From positions 1-30,530 of IMG/VR virus record IMGVR_UViG_3300033233_000126: a stretch of DNA of 30,530 nt; one strand, written 5' to 3'. A model generated the notes under the pieces. It saw only the letters and a program-made list of their open reading frames with translations. It did not search any database and was not told the DNA's origin. Both the position numbers and the translations under genes were made by a program. Every line of letters starts with the position of its first letter. Position 1 is the first letter of the stretch. The DNA is from a virus. Positions 25,031 to 30,479 of this stretch are shown here, piece after piece.

Positions 25031-25722
25031 TAGTCAATCCTCAATGATGGTTGAATAAGTTCTGAACAATTACATTCTTCACAAATCCATCCAAGTGTTT
25101 CTGCAACAGTAGGAAATGCACAAATAAAAATCTTACGAATCGATTCAGCAACATCCATATGTTCTTGTTGAGTTCCATTAGAAGTTCTTAATTGAATATA
25201 ATGAATCCAAGAACGACAAGAACCTGTCATATAAATCCTAGTTGGCGTTGCCAGAGGCAATACAAACCTAGCACACTCCTTGGCAACTTCATGTTCCAGT
25301 AGTCTCTCATAGAGTCTCTGGCCCTGTTCAAAGTGCAAACGAATATCTTCCTGCAATTTAAGTTTTAGATCGGCTGGCAAGTCATCTGTGGAGTTCTGGC
25401 GGTTCTTTGTATCCTGTCTACGAAGATCAGGAACAGGAATCTTTTCTGTAATTAGATTAGTTGCAGCATACCTCTGAGAGAACTCTTGGAATGTAAAACT
25501 CCTGTGCCTCAAAATCTGTGCTGCAATACCACGAGTAGTATTAATTTCAACAGTCATTGATGCCTGTTCAAAGATGCTCCAATGCTGATGCTTAATACAA
25601 TACTTAAGTAGTCCAGAGAAGTTATCGTTCTCTTGGTTGTTTGGATTACTTACACGAGCACAGTATGCCATATGCTTTTCTGCATCTGGAGTAACTGAGA
25701 TTAATTTAACTTCTGGTTTCAT
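25030..25722 (-). CDS. thyX: FAD-dependent thymidylate synthase ThyX
   Basis: The 230-aa protein has the ThyX signature RHR-x7-S as RHRSFTFQEFS (R72-S82), followed by QRYAA. The N-terminal YCARVSNP and the C-terminal RSWIHYIQLRTSNGTQQEHM motif are also typical. ThyX converts dUMP to dTMP with methylenetetrahydrofolate, FAD and NADPH. Length is close to the usual 220-250 aa. GAGGA lies 7 bases before the ATG at 25722, which overlaps the stop of the 56-aa ORF (ATGA). It is the second gene behind the terminator-embedded promoter, so dTMP supply is co-expressed with replication genes. Confidence 0.95.
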   Translation of the reverse strand: MKPEVKLISVTPDAEKHMAYCARVSNPNNQENDNFSGLLKYCIKHQHWSIFEQASMTVEINTTRGIAAQILRHRSFTFQEFSQRYAATNLITEKIPVPDLRRQDTKNRQNSTDDLPADLKLKLQEDIRLHFEQGQRLYERLLEHEVAKECARFVLPLATPTRIYMTGSCRSWIHYIQLRTSNGTQQEHMDVAESIRKIFICAFPTVAETLGWICEECNCSELIQPSLRID

Positions 25723-25889
25723 TTAAAGTCCTCATCTTCATCTTCAAATACCTCATCATAATCATTCAGATAAGGTGCAATTTCTTCGTAGTTCAATTGA
25801 GAAATCTCATCAGAACCAATTTCTTCTTTTAGATTATTCACAAGCAATTCAAGATTGTGAACAATCAATTTCAATCGTTCTTTGTCCAT
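25719..25889 (-). CDS. small acidic ORF (56 aa), first gene of thyX operon
   Basis: The ORF runs from an ATG at 25889, 22 bases after a consensus -10 box, to a TGA that overlaps the thyX ATG. The product starts MDKERLKLIVHNLELLVNNL, an amphipathic helix, and ends strongly acidic (DYDEVFEDEDEDFK). The position directly behind the promoter and the ATGA coupling to thyX support it as a real gene. It has no clear Shine-Dalgarno. Function unknown; an acidic helix could bind a protein partner. Confidence 0.72.
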   Translation of the reverse strand: MDKERLKLIVHNLELLVNNLKEEIGSDEISQLNYEEIAPYLNDYDEVFEDEDEDFK

Positions 25890-25911
25890 TCAGTAGTGAG
25901 TTTCTTCAAAC

Positions 25912-25940
25912 ATTATAGACAAAAAAAAGGAGGATGTCAA
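25912..25940 (-). promoter_or_regulatory. consensus sigma70-like promoter of thyX-gp32 block
   Basis: The minus strand reads TTGACA (25940-25935), a 17-base spacer and TATAAT (25917-25912). Both hexamers match the bacterial consensus exactly. The predicted start near 25905 leaves a leader of about 16 bases before the ATG at 25889. The -35 box lies in the loop and closing pairs of a terminator hairpin, and the T-tract is the spacer. Confidence 0.85.
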
Positions 25941-25949
25941 TCCTCCTTT
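25921..25949 (-). terminator. rho-independent terminator downstream of the 433-aa gene
   Basis: On the minus strand GGAGGAT (25946-25940), loop TGAC, ATCCTCC (25935-25929) and eight Ts (25928-25921) form a strong intrinsic terminator; three A-T pairs can extend the stem. It ends transcripts of the upstream 433-aa gene, yet overlaps the thyX-operon promoter. Confidence 0.9.
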
Positions 25950-25973
25950 AAATCACTGATAATCCTTTTTTAG

Positions 25974-25981
25974 TATTTATA
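25974..25981 (-). promoter_or_regulatory. TATAAATA late-promoter-like motif ahead of a terminator
   Basis: The minus strand reads CTATAAATACT right after the stop codon of the 433-aa gene (25985-25983). It matches the T4 late consensus, yet the hairpin terminator starts about 25 bases downstream, so a transcript from here would be very short unless read through. It may be a chance motif or a promoter for a small RNA. Confidence 0.35.
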
Positions 25982-25982
25982 G

Positions 25983-27284
25983 TTATTTAACACCTAATGA
26001 CTTCTTATAAGATGCTGTTCCTGCTTGTGCTTTCTTCAGTTGTGATGCTTTTGCTGCAGTATCTTGCTTAGCATAAGCACCAGGATTTATTGATCTACCA
26101 ATTCTTTCTAAGGGATTGCTAGAAGTTTTAGCAAGAGTTGAAGGATCTGCAGCAGTCTTATAAGTTGCCTGACCACCTTTATAAGCAAGGTATCCTGCTT
26201 TACCTGTGGATGGATTTACTTGCATCTTAGGAAGTGCAACAGTCTTACCACCAGTAGTAATTGTATTCTTTTTGGTATTAACTTTTGTTGGACCACCAGT
26301 TCCTACCAGTCCACTACCTGCTTGTTTCTGACGATTTGATGTTGCCATTGCTTTCTTCTGTTGTGGAGTTGCACCAGCAGCAGTATCAGCAGCAGTATCA
26401 AATGCCTTACCAGCAACACCAGAACCTGCCATGTAACCAGCAACTCCACCTACGACAGTACCAGCACCAGGAAGAATTGCTGTACCAAGTGCAGCACCTG
26501 CAGCAGCACCAGCAAGACCACCACCTGTTTCCACAGCACCACCCGCAATAGATCTCTTCCAAGATTGTCCTGACATTTTTCTATTTGCAACATTCAATGC
26601 AGCATCAACAGGCACAGATGCCTTTGAAGCAAATTTTCCAACTGCTCCAAGACCTTTCAATGTTGCAGATCCACCAGGAACTTTAGCAGCAGTTTGAGTG
26701 ATCTTTTGTCCTGCTTTTACAAATGGGGTATTAATTTTTGATGCAAGAGGATCTCTTACATTTTTAACATAAGAACCAGCAGCTCCCTTTACTCTGGATG
26801 AGACAGAGGTTCCAAGATTTTTTACTGACTGACGCAATCCAGGAGTAGATGCTGGTGCTCCTGCGGTTGATGCTTGAGATGGTGAAATAGTTGAAGATCC
26901 ACTTGCTGCAGGTTGCGAAGTTGGTCTTTGGAATGGAACTCTTTTATTAACACCACCTGCAGGTTGTGGAGTTGTAGTTGAACCTTGAGCACTTGCTGCA
27001 GGTTGTGAAGTTGGTCTTTGAAAAGGAACTCTTTTATTAGTACCTAATTTCTTAACTGCTTGAGATCTGGTAAAGGGAGATATTTTATTTGCAATTACTT
27101 CTGAAATATAAACTTTCAACCAAGAAAGATTTTCAAGATCTTGTTCCGATAATTCTTCAAGAACTTCTATCTGCTCTTCTTCAGTTAGATCCTCATCAAA
27201 AATACTAAACCACTCAACTGCCTCAGTCAAGTCAAGTGGCATAGAATTTTCTGATTCAGTCAGAAATTGATTAAAAGTTTTCAT
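25983..27284 (-). CDS. candidate capsid-internal protein with capsid-targeting-like N-terminus and glycine zipper
   Basis: The 433-aa product opens MKTFNQFLTESENS, close to the capsid-targeting sequence of T4 internal proteins (MKTYQEFIAEA in IPIII), with FLTE as a plausible cleavage site for the gp21 prohead protease. Residues 15-65 are acidic and helical. A Pro/Ser/Thr-rich zone carries the unit NKRVPFQRPTSQPAAS twice (83-98 and 113-128). A basic Ala/Gly/Lys-rich body contains a glycine-zipper hydrophobic segment (about 247-292: GGGLAGAAAGAALGTAILPG, then VVGGVAGYMAGSGVAG). The C-terminus is Lys/Ala-rich. It is preceded by an ATAAATA motif and followed by a strong terminator, so it can be expressed as a single late gene. 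Packaging inside the head and ejection with DNA are inferred. AGTAGG lies just upstream of the ATG. Confidence 0.72.
   Translation of the reverse strand: MKTFNQFLTESENSMPLDLTEAVEWFSIFDEDLTEEEQIEVLEELSEQDLENLSWLKVYISEVIANKISPFTRSQAVKKLGTNKRVPFQRPTSQPAASAQGSTTTPQPAGGVNKRVPFQRPTSQPAASGSSTISPSQASTAGAPASTPGLRQSVKNLGTSVSSRVKGAAGSYVKNVRDPLASKINTPFVKAGQKITQTAAKVPGGSATLKGLGAVGKFASKASVPVDAALNVANRKMSGQSWKRSIAGGAVETGGGLAGAAAGAALGTAILPGAGTVVGGVAGYMAGSGVAGKAFDTAADTAAGATPQQKKAMATSNRQKQAGSGLVGTGGPTKVNTKKNTITTGGKTVALPKMQVNPSTGKAGYLAYKGGQATYKTAADPSTLAKTSSNPLERIGRSINPGAYAKQDTAAKASQLKKAQAGTASYKKSLGVK
26901..27039. repeat. direct repeat of about 49 bp, 90 bp apart
   Basis: Positions 26901-26949 recur at 26991-27039 with four differences. 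The repeat encodes NKRVPFQRPTSQPAAS within the candidate internal protein. The spacing is a multiple of three. Confidence 0.85.
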
Positions 27285-27291
27285 TTACCTA

Positions 27292-27561
27292 CTAATATTC
27301 TTCCTTGTAGTATTTATTCATTAGTCCATTTACAATCTTCTCAGTTCCATCCATTTTCTTTATTTGATAAAGAGAGGATTTCATATACTTCTTCAGTTTT
27401 TTATAACGTTTCATGATAGGTTGTAGTTGATCTAAATCAACATCAACATTAATATCACCTTTTTTTACGTTCGGGTTTTGTGTATCCGTAGGATTTTGGA
27501 TTAACTCTTCCGTCTGTCCACTTGATTGATTTGATTGAGTTTCCATTTCCGAGTTTGTCAT
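27292..27561 (-). CDS. small basic protein upstream of the internal-protein gene
   Basis: The product is 89 aa from the ATG at 27561 (MTNSEMETQSNQSS); an ATG at 27546 is also possible. The first 35 residues are Asn/Gln/Thr-rich and encoded in an overlap with the preceding gene. The rest is DINVDVDLDQLQPIMKRYKK, then LKKYMKSSLYQIKKMDGTEK, then a short helix. The basic helical part looks like a real, compact domain. Function not recognised. It ends 7 bases before the ATG of the 433-aa gene, and an ATAAATA motif lies within its 3' end. Confidence 0.65.
   Translation of the reverse strand: MTNSEMETQSNQSSGQTEELIQNPTDTQNPNVKKGDINVDVDLDQLQPIMKRYKKLKKYMKSSLYQIKKMDGTEKIVNGLMNKYYKEEY
27311..27317 (-). 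promoter_or_regulatory. late-promoter-like motif ATAAATA upstream of candidate internal protein
   Basis: The minus strand reads GAATAAATACT, 26 bases before the ATG at 27284. Spacing is like that at 18152 and 5655, which fits late expression of a virion protein. Confidence 0.55.
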
Positions 27562-27817
27562 AATAACAGTCAAAGATTTTTACTTTAGCATTTGATTGAA
27601 CAATGTCATAACAGATTATACCTTGATACTCATAAGTTACAATATGAGAATTGAGAGGTAAAGATTTATTGTTCGCAAGAGACTTATCACAATTCTCATG
27701 AATCATAAAAAGTCCATATTTTTTAAAATTTTCTAAATCAGATGGAGTCCAACAAGACTTTTTTGATTTAGGTTCTGTTTCCCCATTCGATTGCTGGGAA
27801 GGCTTCGGAGACGACAT
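27455..27817 (-). CDS. unrecognised phage protein, overlapping both neighbours
   Basis: The 120-aa product from the ATG at 27817 starts MSSPKPSQQSNGETEPKSKK. A compact domain follows: SCWTPSDLENFKKYGLFMIH, LPLNSHIVTYEYQGIICYDI and VQSNAKVKIFDCYYDKLGNG. It ends with a basic tail (TKPERKKR). The first 50 bases overlap the DUF6433-like gene in another frame, and the last 107 bases overlap the next gene. The start is uncertain: a later start near MIHEN would avoid the first overlap. No function is recognised. Confidence 0.65.
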   Translation of the reverse strand: MSSPKPSQQSNGETEPKSKKSCWTPSDLENFKKYGLFMIHENCDKSLANNKSLPLNSHIVTYEYQGIICYDIVQSNAKVKIFDCYYDKLGNGNSIKSIKWTDGRVNPKSYGYTKPERKKR

Positions 27818-28217
27818 TCTGAGTAATTCTATATTTTTTTCCAAGATTTTTATCCTTTACTAAACACAATAATTCTGCTTCGGATTCATGAAGTCCTTCA
27901 AGCATCTGAAGAAACATCATTTCTTTTTTGCTACTAGAAAGATCATTGTTTCCACCTTCCACGAAGTTATAAAACAAACGATGTTCATGATCTAAACGAG
28001 TATGTTCTGTTCCCGCAGGAGCATCATTGGGTGTATAAGGAACATCACCCTCGGGTAGACAACTCCTGATAGAATTATCAAAATTCCAAATAAGAAGTTT
28101 TTTAAGAGCAGGAGTCTCATTCTCTCGGAGAATAGTCGCCTTCTCTTCTTTTGTTTTTGCGTTATGTGCTTTCTGTAGAATTTCAGAAATCAGGGGATTG
28201 GTTGGTAATTTAGTCAT
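27768..28217 (-). CDS. DUF6433-like conserved cyanophage protein
   Basis: This 149-aa protein begins MTKLPTNPLISEILQKAHNA and continues TKEEKATILRENETPALKKL and LIWNFDNSIRSCLPEGDVPY, then FYNFVEGGNNDLSSSKKEMM, then FLQMLEGLHESEAELLCLVK, ending near SEAFPAIEW. This layout (helical N-terminus, LPEG turn, FxxGG, MFLQMLEGLH) matches a family common to T4-like cyanophages with no assigned function. It lies after the membrane protein gene with a 17-base gap. No Shine-Dalgarno is evident. Confidence 0.82.
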   Translation of the reverse strand: MTKLPTNPLISEILQKAHNAKTKEEKATILRENETPALKKLLIWNFDNSIRSCLPEGDVPYTPNDAPAGTEHTRLDHEHRLFYNFVEGGNNDLSSSKKEMMFLQMLEGLHESEAELLCLVKDKNLGKKYRITQNVVSEAFPAIEWGNRT

Positions 28218-28234
28218 GTCAGGTTAAATAAAAT

Positions 28235-28459
28235 TTATTCTTCGTTTTCAGATTCATCATCATAATAGTTATCAAAGTTGAAGGCAATCAATGTATTATC
28301 TATAAGATTGCCGTTTTCATCATACATTTCTGGATGGGTACTAATTTTAATTTTTTCAATAAAAATATCTTTTGCAACTAAAACTACTATTCCACCCATC
28401 ATAAAAAACAAAATAGAAAACATTATACTAAAGGTTAGAATAACTGAGGTGTAATCCAT
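28235..28459 (-). CDS. small single-span membrane protein
   Basis: The 74-aa protein has an N-terminal transmembrane segment (about residues 5-30, VILTFSIMFSILFFMMGGIV), then VAKDIFIEKIKI, a conserved-looking STHPEMYDENGNL and an acidic end (NYYDDESENEE). AAAGGAG lies 8 bases upstream of the ATG, inside the last codons of the previous gene. Small membrane proteins with an HPEMYDENG motif are frequent in T4-like cyanophages; function is unknown. The acidic tail would most likely face the cytoplasm. Confidence 0.85.
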   Translation of the reverse strand: MDYTSVILTFSIMFSILFFMMGGIVVLVAKDIFIEKIKISTHPEMYDENGNLIDNTLIAFNFDNYYDDESENEE

Positions 28460-28460
28460 T

Positions 28461-28673
28461 CTAGTTCTCCTTTTGATTTGGTTTTCTTACATCAAGAGAA
28501 AATTCAAAGTATACTGTTATCTCCCGTTTAACAAGATTAAGTAGTTTTCCAAATTTGAATAATATAATATTATGTTTTAGTTCCTTCTTTTTTCTAAGAA
28601 GTAACTCTACTCCTCTATTTAGAGGAAGTTTTTCTTTTCTTGCGGGGTTTTCTAGTTTTTTTTGATTTTTCAT
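28461..28673 (-). CDS. small basic protein upstream of the membrane protein
   Basis: From the ATG at 28673 the product is 70 aa, basic, with RGVELLLRKKKELKHNIILF and KFGKLLNLVKREITVYFEFS as the likely conserved part. The first 59 bases overlap the Lys-rich end of the previous gene, so the true start may be later at a non-ATG codon. The stop TAG is one base before the next ATG, and the last codons provide the Shine-Dalgarno of the membrane protein gene, which supports it as real. Function unknown. Confidence 0.6.
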   Translation of the reverse strand: MKNQKKLENPARKEKLPLNRGVELLLRKKKELKHNIILFKFGKLLNLVKREITVYFEFSLDVRKPNQKEN

Positions 28674-28977
28674 ATTCAGATGCAGCATTAATTAGTCCTT
28701 CAAGATATTCTTTCATTCTACGAATTTCAGGTTTGGAATATCCAGGATATGCTTCCCTAAGGAAATTATCACCTCCTTTTAAAAAGTCACCAAATTCATC
28801 AATTTGAAATTGAATAGTGTGAATGAAACTACAAGTATTAAATTCTTCAATATCTTTTCTTGAAATATTTTCTCCCTCAAGATAATGATAGAAATCAAAC
28901 GTAAATTTTCTGTTTATAATAACATCATCAATTACATGATTTAACATGTCAATTATTTCGTTACAAACAGTCATCAT
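28615..28977 (-). CDS. conserved phage protein with basic C-terminal tail
   Basis: The 120-aa product begins at the ATG at 28977, which overlaps the glutaredoxin stop (ATGA) and has AAAGGTGG upstream; a longer frame exists to 29019 but would overlap glutaredoxin. Contents: MMTVCNEIIDMLNHVIDDVI, FTFDFYHYLEGENISRKDIE, EFNTCSFIHTIQFQIDEFGD, FLKGGDNFLREAYPGYSKPE and a tail of KKTRKPRKKRK type. The body is helical; the tail could bind nucleic acid. Function not recognised. Confidence 0.75.
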   Translation of the reverse strand: MMTVCNEIIDMLNHVIDDVIINRKFTFDFYHYLEGENISRKDIEEFNTCSFIHTIQFQIDEFGDFLKGGDNFLREAYPGYSKPEIRRMKEYLEGLINAASEYEKSKKTRKPRKKRKTSSK

Positions 28978-29213
28978 ACCACCTTTTGTTCTTGCAACCA
29001 TTTTACAGTTTCGGTACAACCTCCAATTAATTTATCATTTAGAACTACTCTAGGAAAAGTAGATCCTGCACCGAACTGATTATAGAACTCTTCTCTTGTA
29101 AAGTCAACTCCCAATTTATATTCCCTAAAGTTTTGTCCTGTCATTTCAAAAATTTCTTTTACTTTGACACAATATGGACATCCATCCTTAGAATAGACAG
29201 CAAAATTTCCCAT
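28974..29213 (-). CDS. glutaredoxin
   Basis: The 79-aa protein has the glutaredoxin layout: FAVYSKDGCPYCVKVKEIFE with active site CPYC (C12 and C15), then YKLGVDFTREEFYNQFGAG, the cis-Pro loop STFPRVVLNDKLIGG, CTETVKWLQ and a short end. It reduces disulfides or donates electrons to ribonucleotide reductase, as T4 NrdC does. Its ATG overlaps the speD stop by one base, with AGAGGT upstream, and its stop overlaps the next start (ATGA). No nrd gene is in the window, so the partner is not visible. Confidence 0.92.
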   Translation of the reverse strand: MGNFAVYSKDGCPYCVKVKEIFEMTGQNFREYKLGVDFTREEFYNQFGAGSTFPRVVLNDKLIGGCTETVKWLQEQKVV

Positions 29214-29557
29214 TAGATACCTCTTTCAATTAATTGTAATTTATGTATTTTAGATTGAAATGCATCGACTAAAAAGTCACATGCTAGATTTGGAGTTGTA
29301 TGATCACCACAAGTAAAAACATCCACTGCAGCATATTCTTTTTCTGGCCAAGTATGAATACTCATATGAGATTCTGAAAGTAAACATACTGCAGTAATAC
29401 CTTGTGGAGTAAATTCGACTGCAATTTCCTCAAGTAATGTAGCGTTTGCAACTTTAATTGCTTCTCTTAATGATGTTAAAATATATTCTTTATTATTTAA
29501 ATAGTCTTCATTTGCACTACAAAGTTCTAAAATGTAATGTCTTCCTAATTTTTCCAA
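29213..29557 (-). CDS. speD: S-adenosylmethionine decarboxylase, prokaryotic class
   Basis: The 114-aa proenzyme contains LLSESHMSIHTWPEKEYAAV and DVFTCG. With the TTG at 29557 as residue 1, the self-cleavage site is E62-S63, with H68 and C83 as catalytic residues, the same numbering as in the well-studied Thermotoga enzyme. Cleavage makes the pyruvoyl group that decarboxylates S-adenosylmethionine, giving the aminopropyl donor for spermidine. No in-frame ATG exists between the TTG and the upstream stop at 29590-29588, so a non-ATG start is required. A TATAAATA motif lies 28 bases upstream, overlapping the stop of the 53-aa gene. speD is a known auxiliary gene of cyanophages. Confidence 0.93.
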   Translation of the reverse strand: MEKLGRHYILELCSANEDYLNNKEYILTSLREAIKVANATLLEEIAVEFTPQGITAVCLLSESHMSIHTWPEKEYAAVDVFTCGDHTTPNLACDFLVDAFQSKIHKLQLIERGI

Positions 29558-29583
29558 TTCATATTGTGCATGTTTCTGAAATT

Positions 29584-29745
29584 TTATTTATACTTATCTC
29601 TAAGTTCTGCAATAATATCCATTGATCTTTTTATACCATTTGAATATTTAAGATCACTTAGAGAATTAGCATTCTTTCTGGATAGTTGTTCTATATGTTG
29701 AAGTCTATCAATTAATTCTTTAAAAAATTGATCTTCGTCTTTCAT
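29584..29745 (-). CDS. small ORF (53 aa) upstream of speD
   Basis: The ORF begins at an ATG overlapping the stop of the 102-aa gene (ATGA at 29745-29742) and ends in TAA at 29586-29584. The product starts MKDEDQFFKELIDRLQHIEQ and continues LSRKNANSLSDLKYSNGIKR and MDIIAELRDKYK, all charged helix. Coupling to the preceding gene supports it. Its last codons, AAG TAT AAA TAA, contain the TATAAATA motif. Function unknown. Confidence 0.7.
   Translation of the reverse strand: MKDEDQFFKELIDRLQHIEQLSRKNANSLSDLKYSNGIKRSMDIIAELRDKYK
29585..29592 (-). promoter_or_regulatory. TATAAATA late-promoter consensus upstream of speD
   Basis: The minus strand reads GTATAAATAAAAT, a full match to the T4 late consensus TATAAATA, 28 bases before the TTG start of speD. 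It overlaps the stop codon of the upstream 53-aa gene, so speD and glutaredoxin could be boosted late. Confidence 0.6.
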
Positions 29746-30050
29746 ACAACAAACTTCTCCAATTTACTTTCTGGTAGTTTTAGTTCTCCATTATCTTCAA
29801 GTTGTTTATAAAGAGAGACACATTCATTCTCTTGAACATTAGATACGGCAATATTTGTAGTTGGAAGTGCTTTGGGCATTTCAATATCAATCACCTGTCC
29901 CATTAGAAACTTATTTCTCATATAACTTCTATTGACAGGATCAAAAGCAACCATGGCAATAGCGTCTTGTTCCTCACCACAATCTAAAATTTTTCTACCA
30001 GTCTTAGTCTCAATGACAGAAAAGTAATCTTCAGTATTATACTTGTTCAT
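29742..30050 (-). CDS. unrecognised phage protein (102 aa)
   Basis: I do not recognise this protein. It begins MNKYNTEDYFSVIETKTGRK, ILDCGEEQDAIAMVAFDPVN, then RSYMRNKFLMGQVIDIEMPK, and ends in a Lys/Glu helix. The first 50 residues look like a small beta domain. Its start overlaps the end of the 77-aa gene by 14 bases in another frame, and its stop overlaps the next ATG. It belongs to the early-type group behind the promoter at 30321-30293. Confidence 0.75.
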   Translation of the reverse strand: MNKYNTEDYFSVIETKTGRKILDCGEEQDAIAMVAFDPVNRSYMRNKFLMGQVIDIEMPKALPTTNIAVSNVQENECVSLYKQLEDNGELKLPESKLEKFVV

Positions 30051-30270
30051 TATTAGGTTGCGAAGGAATTACAGGACTACGAGTTTCATTCTTAATAACG
30101 ATAAAGGCATCTTTCTGATAGGTTACACTACCATAAGGTTTAGACCACTTTGGATTTGATGTTGCGACTGTCTTGGTTCCCGTTGCGGCAACACCACCGA
30201 CTTGCACCACAATCTCATCAGTTGGTTCCCATCCAAGTTCTGCGATGAGTTCGTTAATCCTTTCTATCAT
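30037..30270 (-). CDS. small phage protein (77 aa), first gene behind an early-type promoter
   Basis: From the ATG at 30270 the product is MIERINELIAELGWEPTDEI, then VVQVGGVAATGTKTVATSNP and KWSKPYGSVTYQKDAFIVIK, ending in a short Pro/Asn-rich tail. The beta-rich middle looks compact. A GTG at 30291 (with AGGGAG 7 bases upstream) would add seven residues. However, a promoter with -10 box at 30298-30293 predicts a transcript start near 30286, which would exclude that GTG. The distance from -10 box to this ATG (22 bases) equals that in the thyX operon. Function not recognised. Confidence 0.72.
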   Translation of the reverse strand: MIERINELIAELGWEPTDEIVVQVGGVAATGTKTVATSNPKWSKPYGSVTYQKDAFIVIKNETRSPVIPSQPNNEQV

Positions 30271-30382
30271 TTTGATTTTGAGTTCTTTCACTATTATACT
30301 CCCTTTTAATCGGTCTGTAAAGGTTGGGCCAAGTATCGTGAATAATCTCTACAAGCTTATATGGAGTGGTGGAGGATATCAT
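30254..30382 (-). CDS. possible small ORF (42 aa)
   Basis: The frame reads MISSTTPYKLVEIIHDTWPN then LYRPIKREYN and a polar end. The aromatic and charged pattern looks more protein-like than random AT-rich sequence. The ATG overlaps the stop of a 21-residue hydrophobic frame (ATGA). It overlaps the first bases of the 77-aa gene. Start and expression are uncertain because the promoter at 30321-30293 lies inside it. Confidence 0.35.
   Translation of the reverse strand: MISSTTPYKLVEIIHDTWPNLYRPIKREYNSERTQNQNDRKD
30293..30321 (-). promoter_or_regulatory. sigma70-like promoter of the 77-aa gene operon
   Basis: The minus strand has TTTACA (30321-30316), a 17-base spacer and TATAAT (30298-30293). 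One mismatch to the -35 consensus, none to the -10. It lies 22 bases upstream of the ATG at 30270, the same as the thyX-operon promoter. Confidence 0.7.
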
Positions 30383-30444
30383 AGTAGGGACATTAGAAAG
30401 AGGAATACTCCGAAGAGTTGGAATGCTAGGAGGATGAGGAGCAT
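30379..30444 (-). CDS. possible 21-residue hydrophobic peptide
   Basis: Directly after the T-tract of the terminator an ATG at 30444 opens a frame MLLILLAFQLFGVFLFLMSL plus one more Leu, a single hydrophobic span. Its stop overlaps the ATG of the 42-aa frame (ATGA). There is no ribosome binding site and the start adjoins a terminator, so expression would need readthrough. Weak evidence. Confidence 0.2.
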   Translation of the reverse strand: MLLILLAFQLFGVFLFLMSLL

Positions 30445-30470
30445 AAAAAAAGGAGTTCTAGGAACTCCTC
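30445..30470. terminator. bidirectional intrinsic terminator
   Basis: AGGAGTTC (30451-30458) pairs with GAACTCCT (30462-30469) around a three-base loop. On the minus strand it is followed by a run of Ts (30451-30445), giving a strong terminator for the gene ending at 30480. The plus strand has a T-rich tail as well. Confidence 0.85.
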
Positions 30471-30479
30471 TTATTTATT

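Noticed and set aside
26285-26573. Gln- and Ser/Cys-rich plus-strand frames
   Set aside because: They are antisense shadows of the Ala/Gly-rich body of the 433-aa protein.
30472-30478. ATAAATA motif as a promoter for downstream minus-strand genes
   Set aside because: The predicted start is within the terminator hairpin that follows, so it is unlikely to drive the operon; kept only as part of the motif-hairpin observation.
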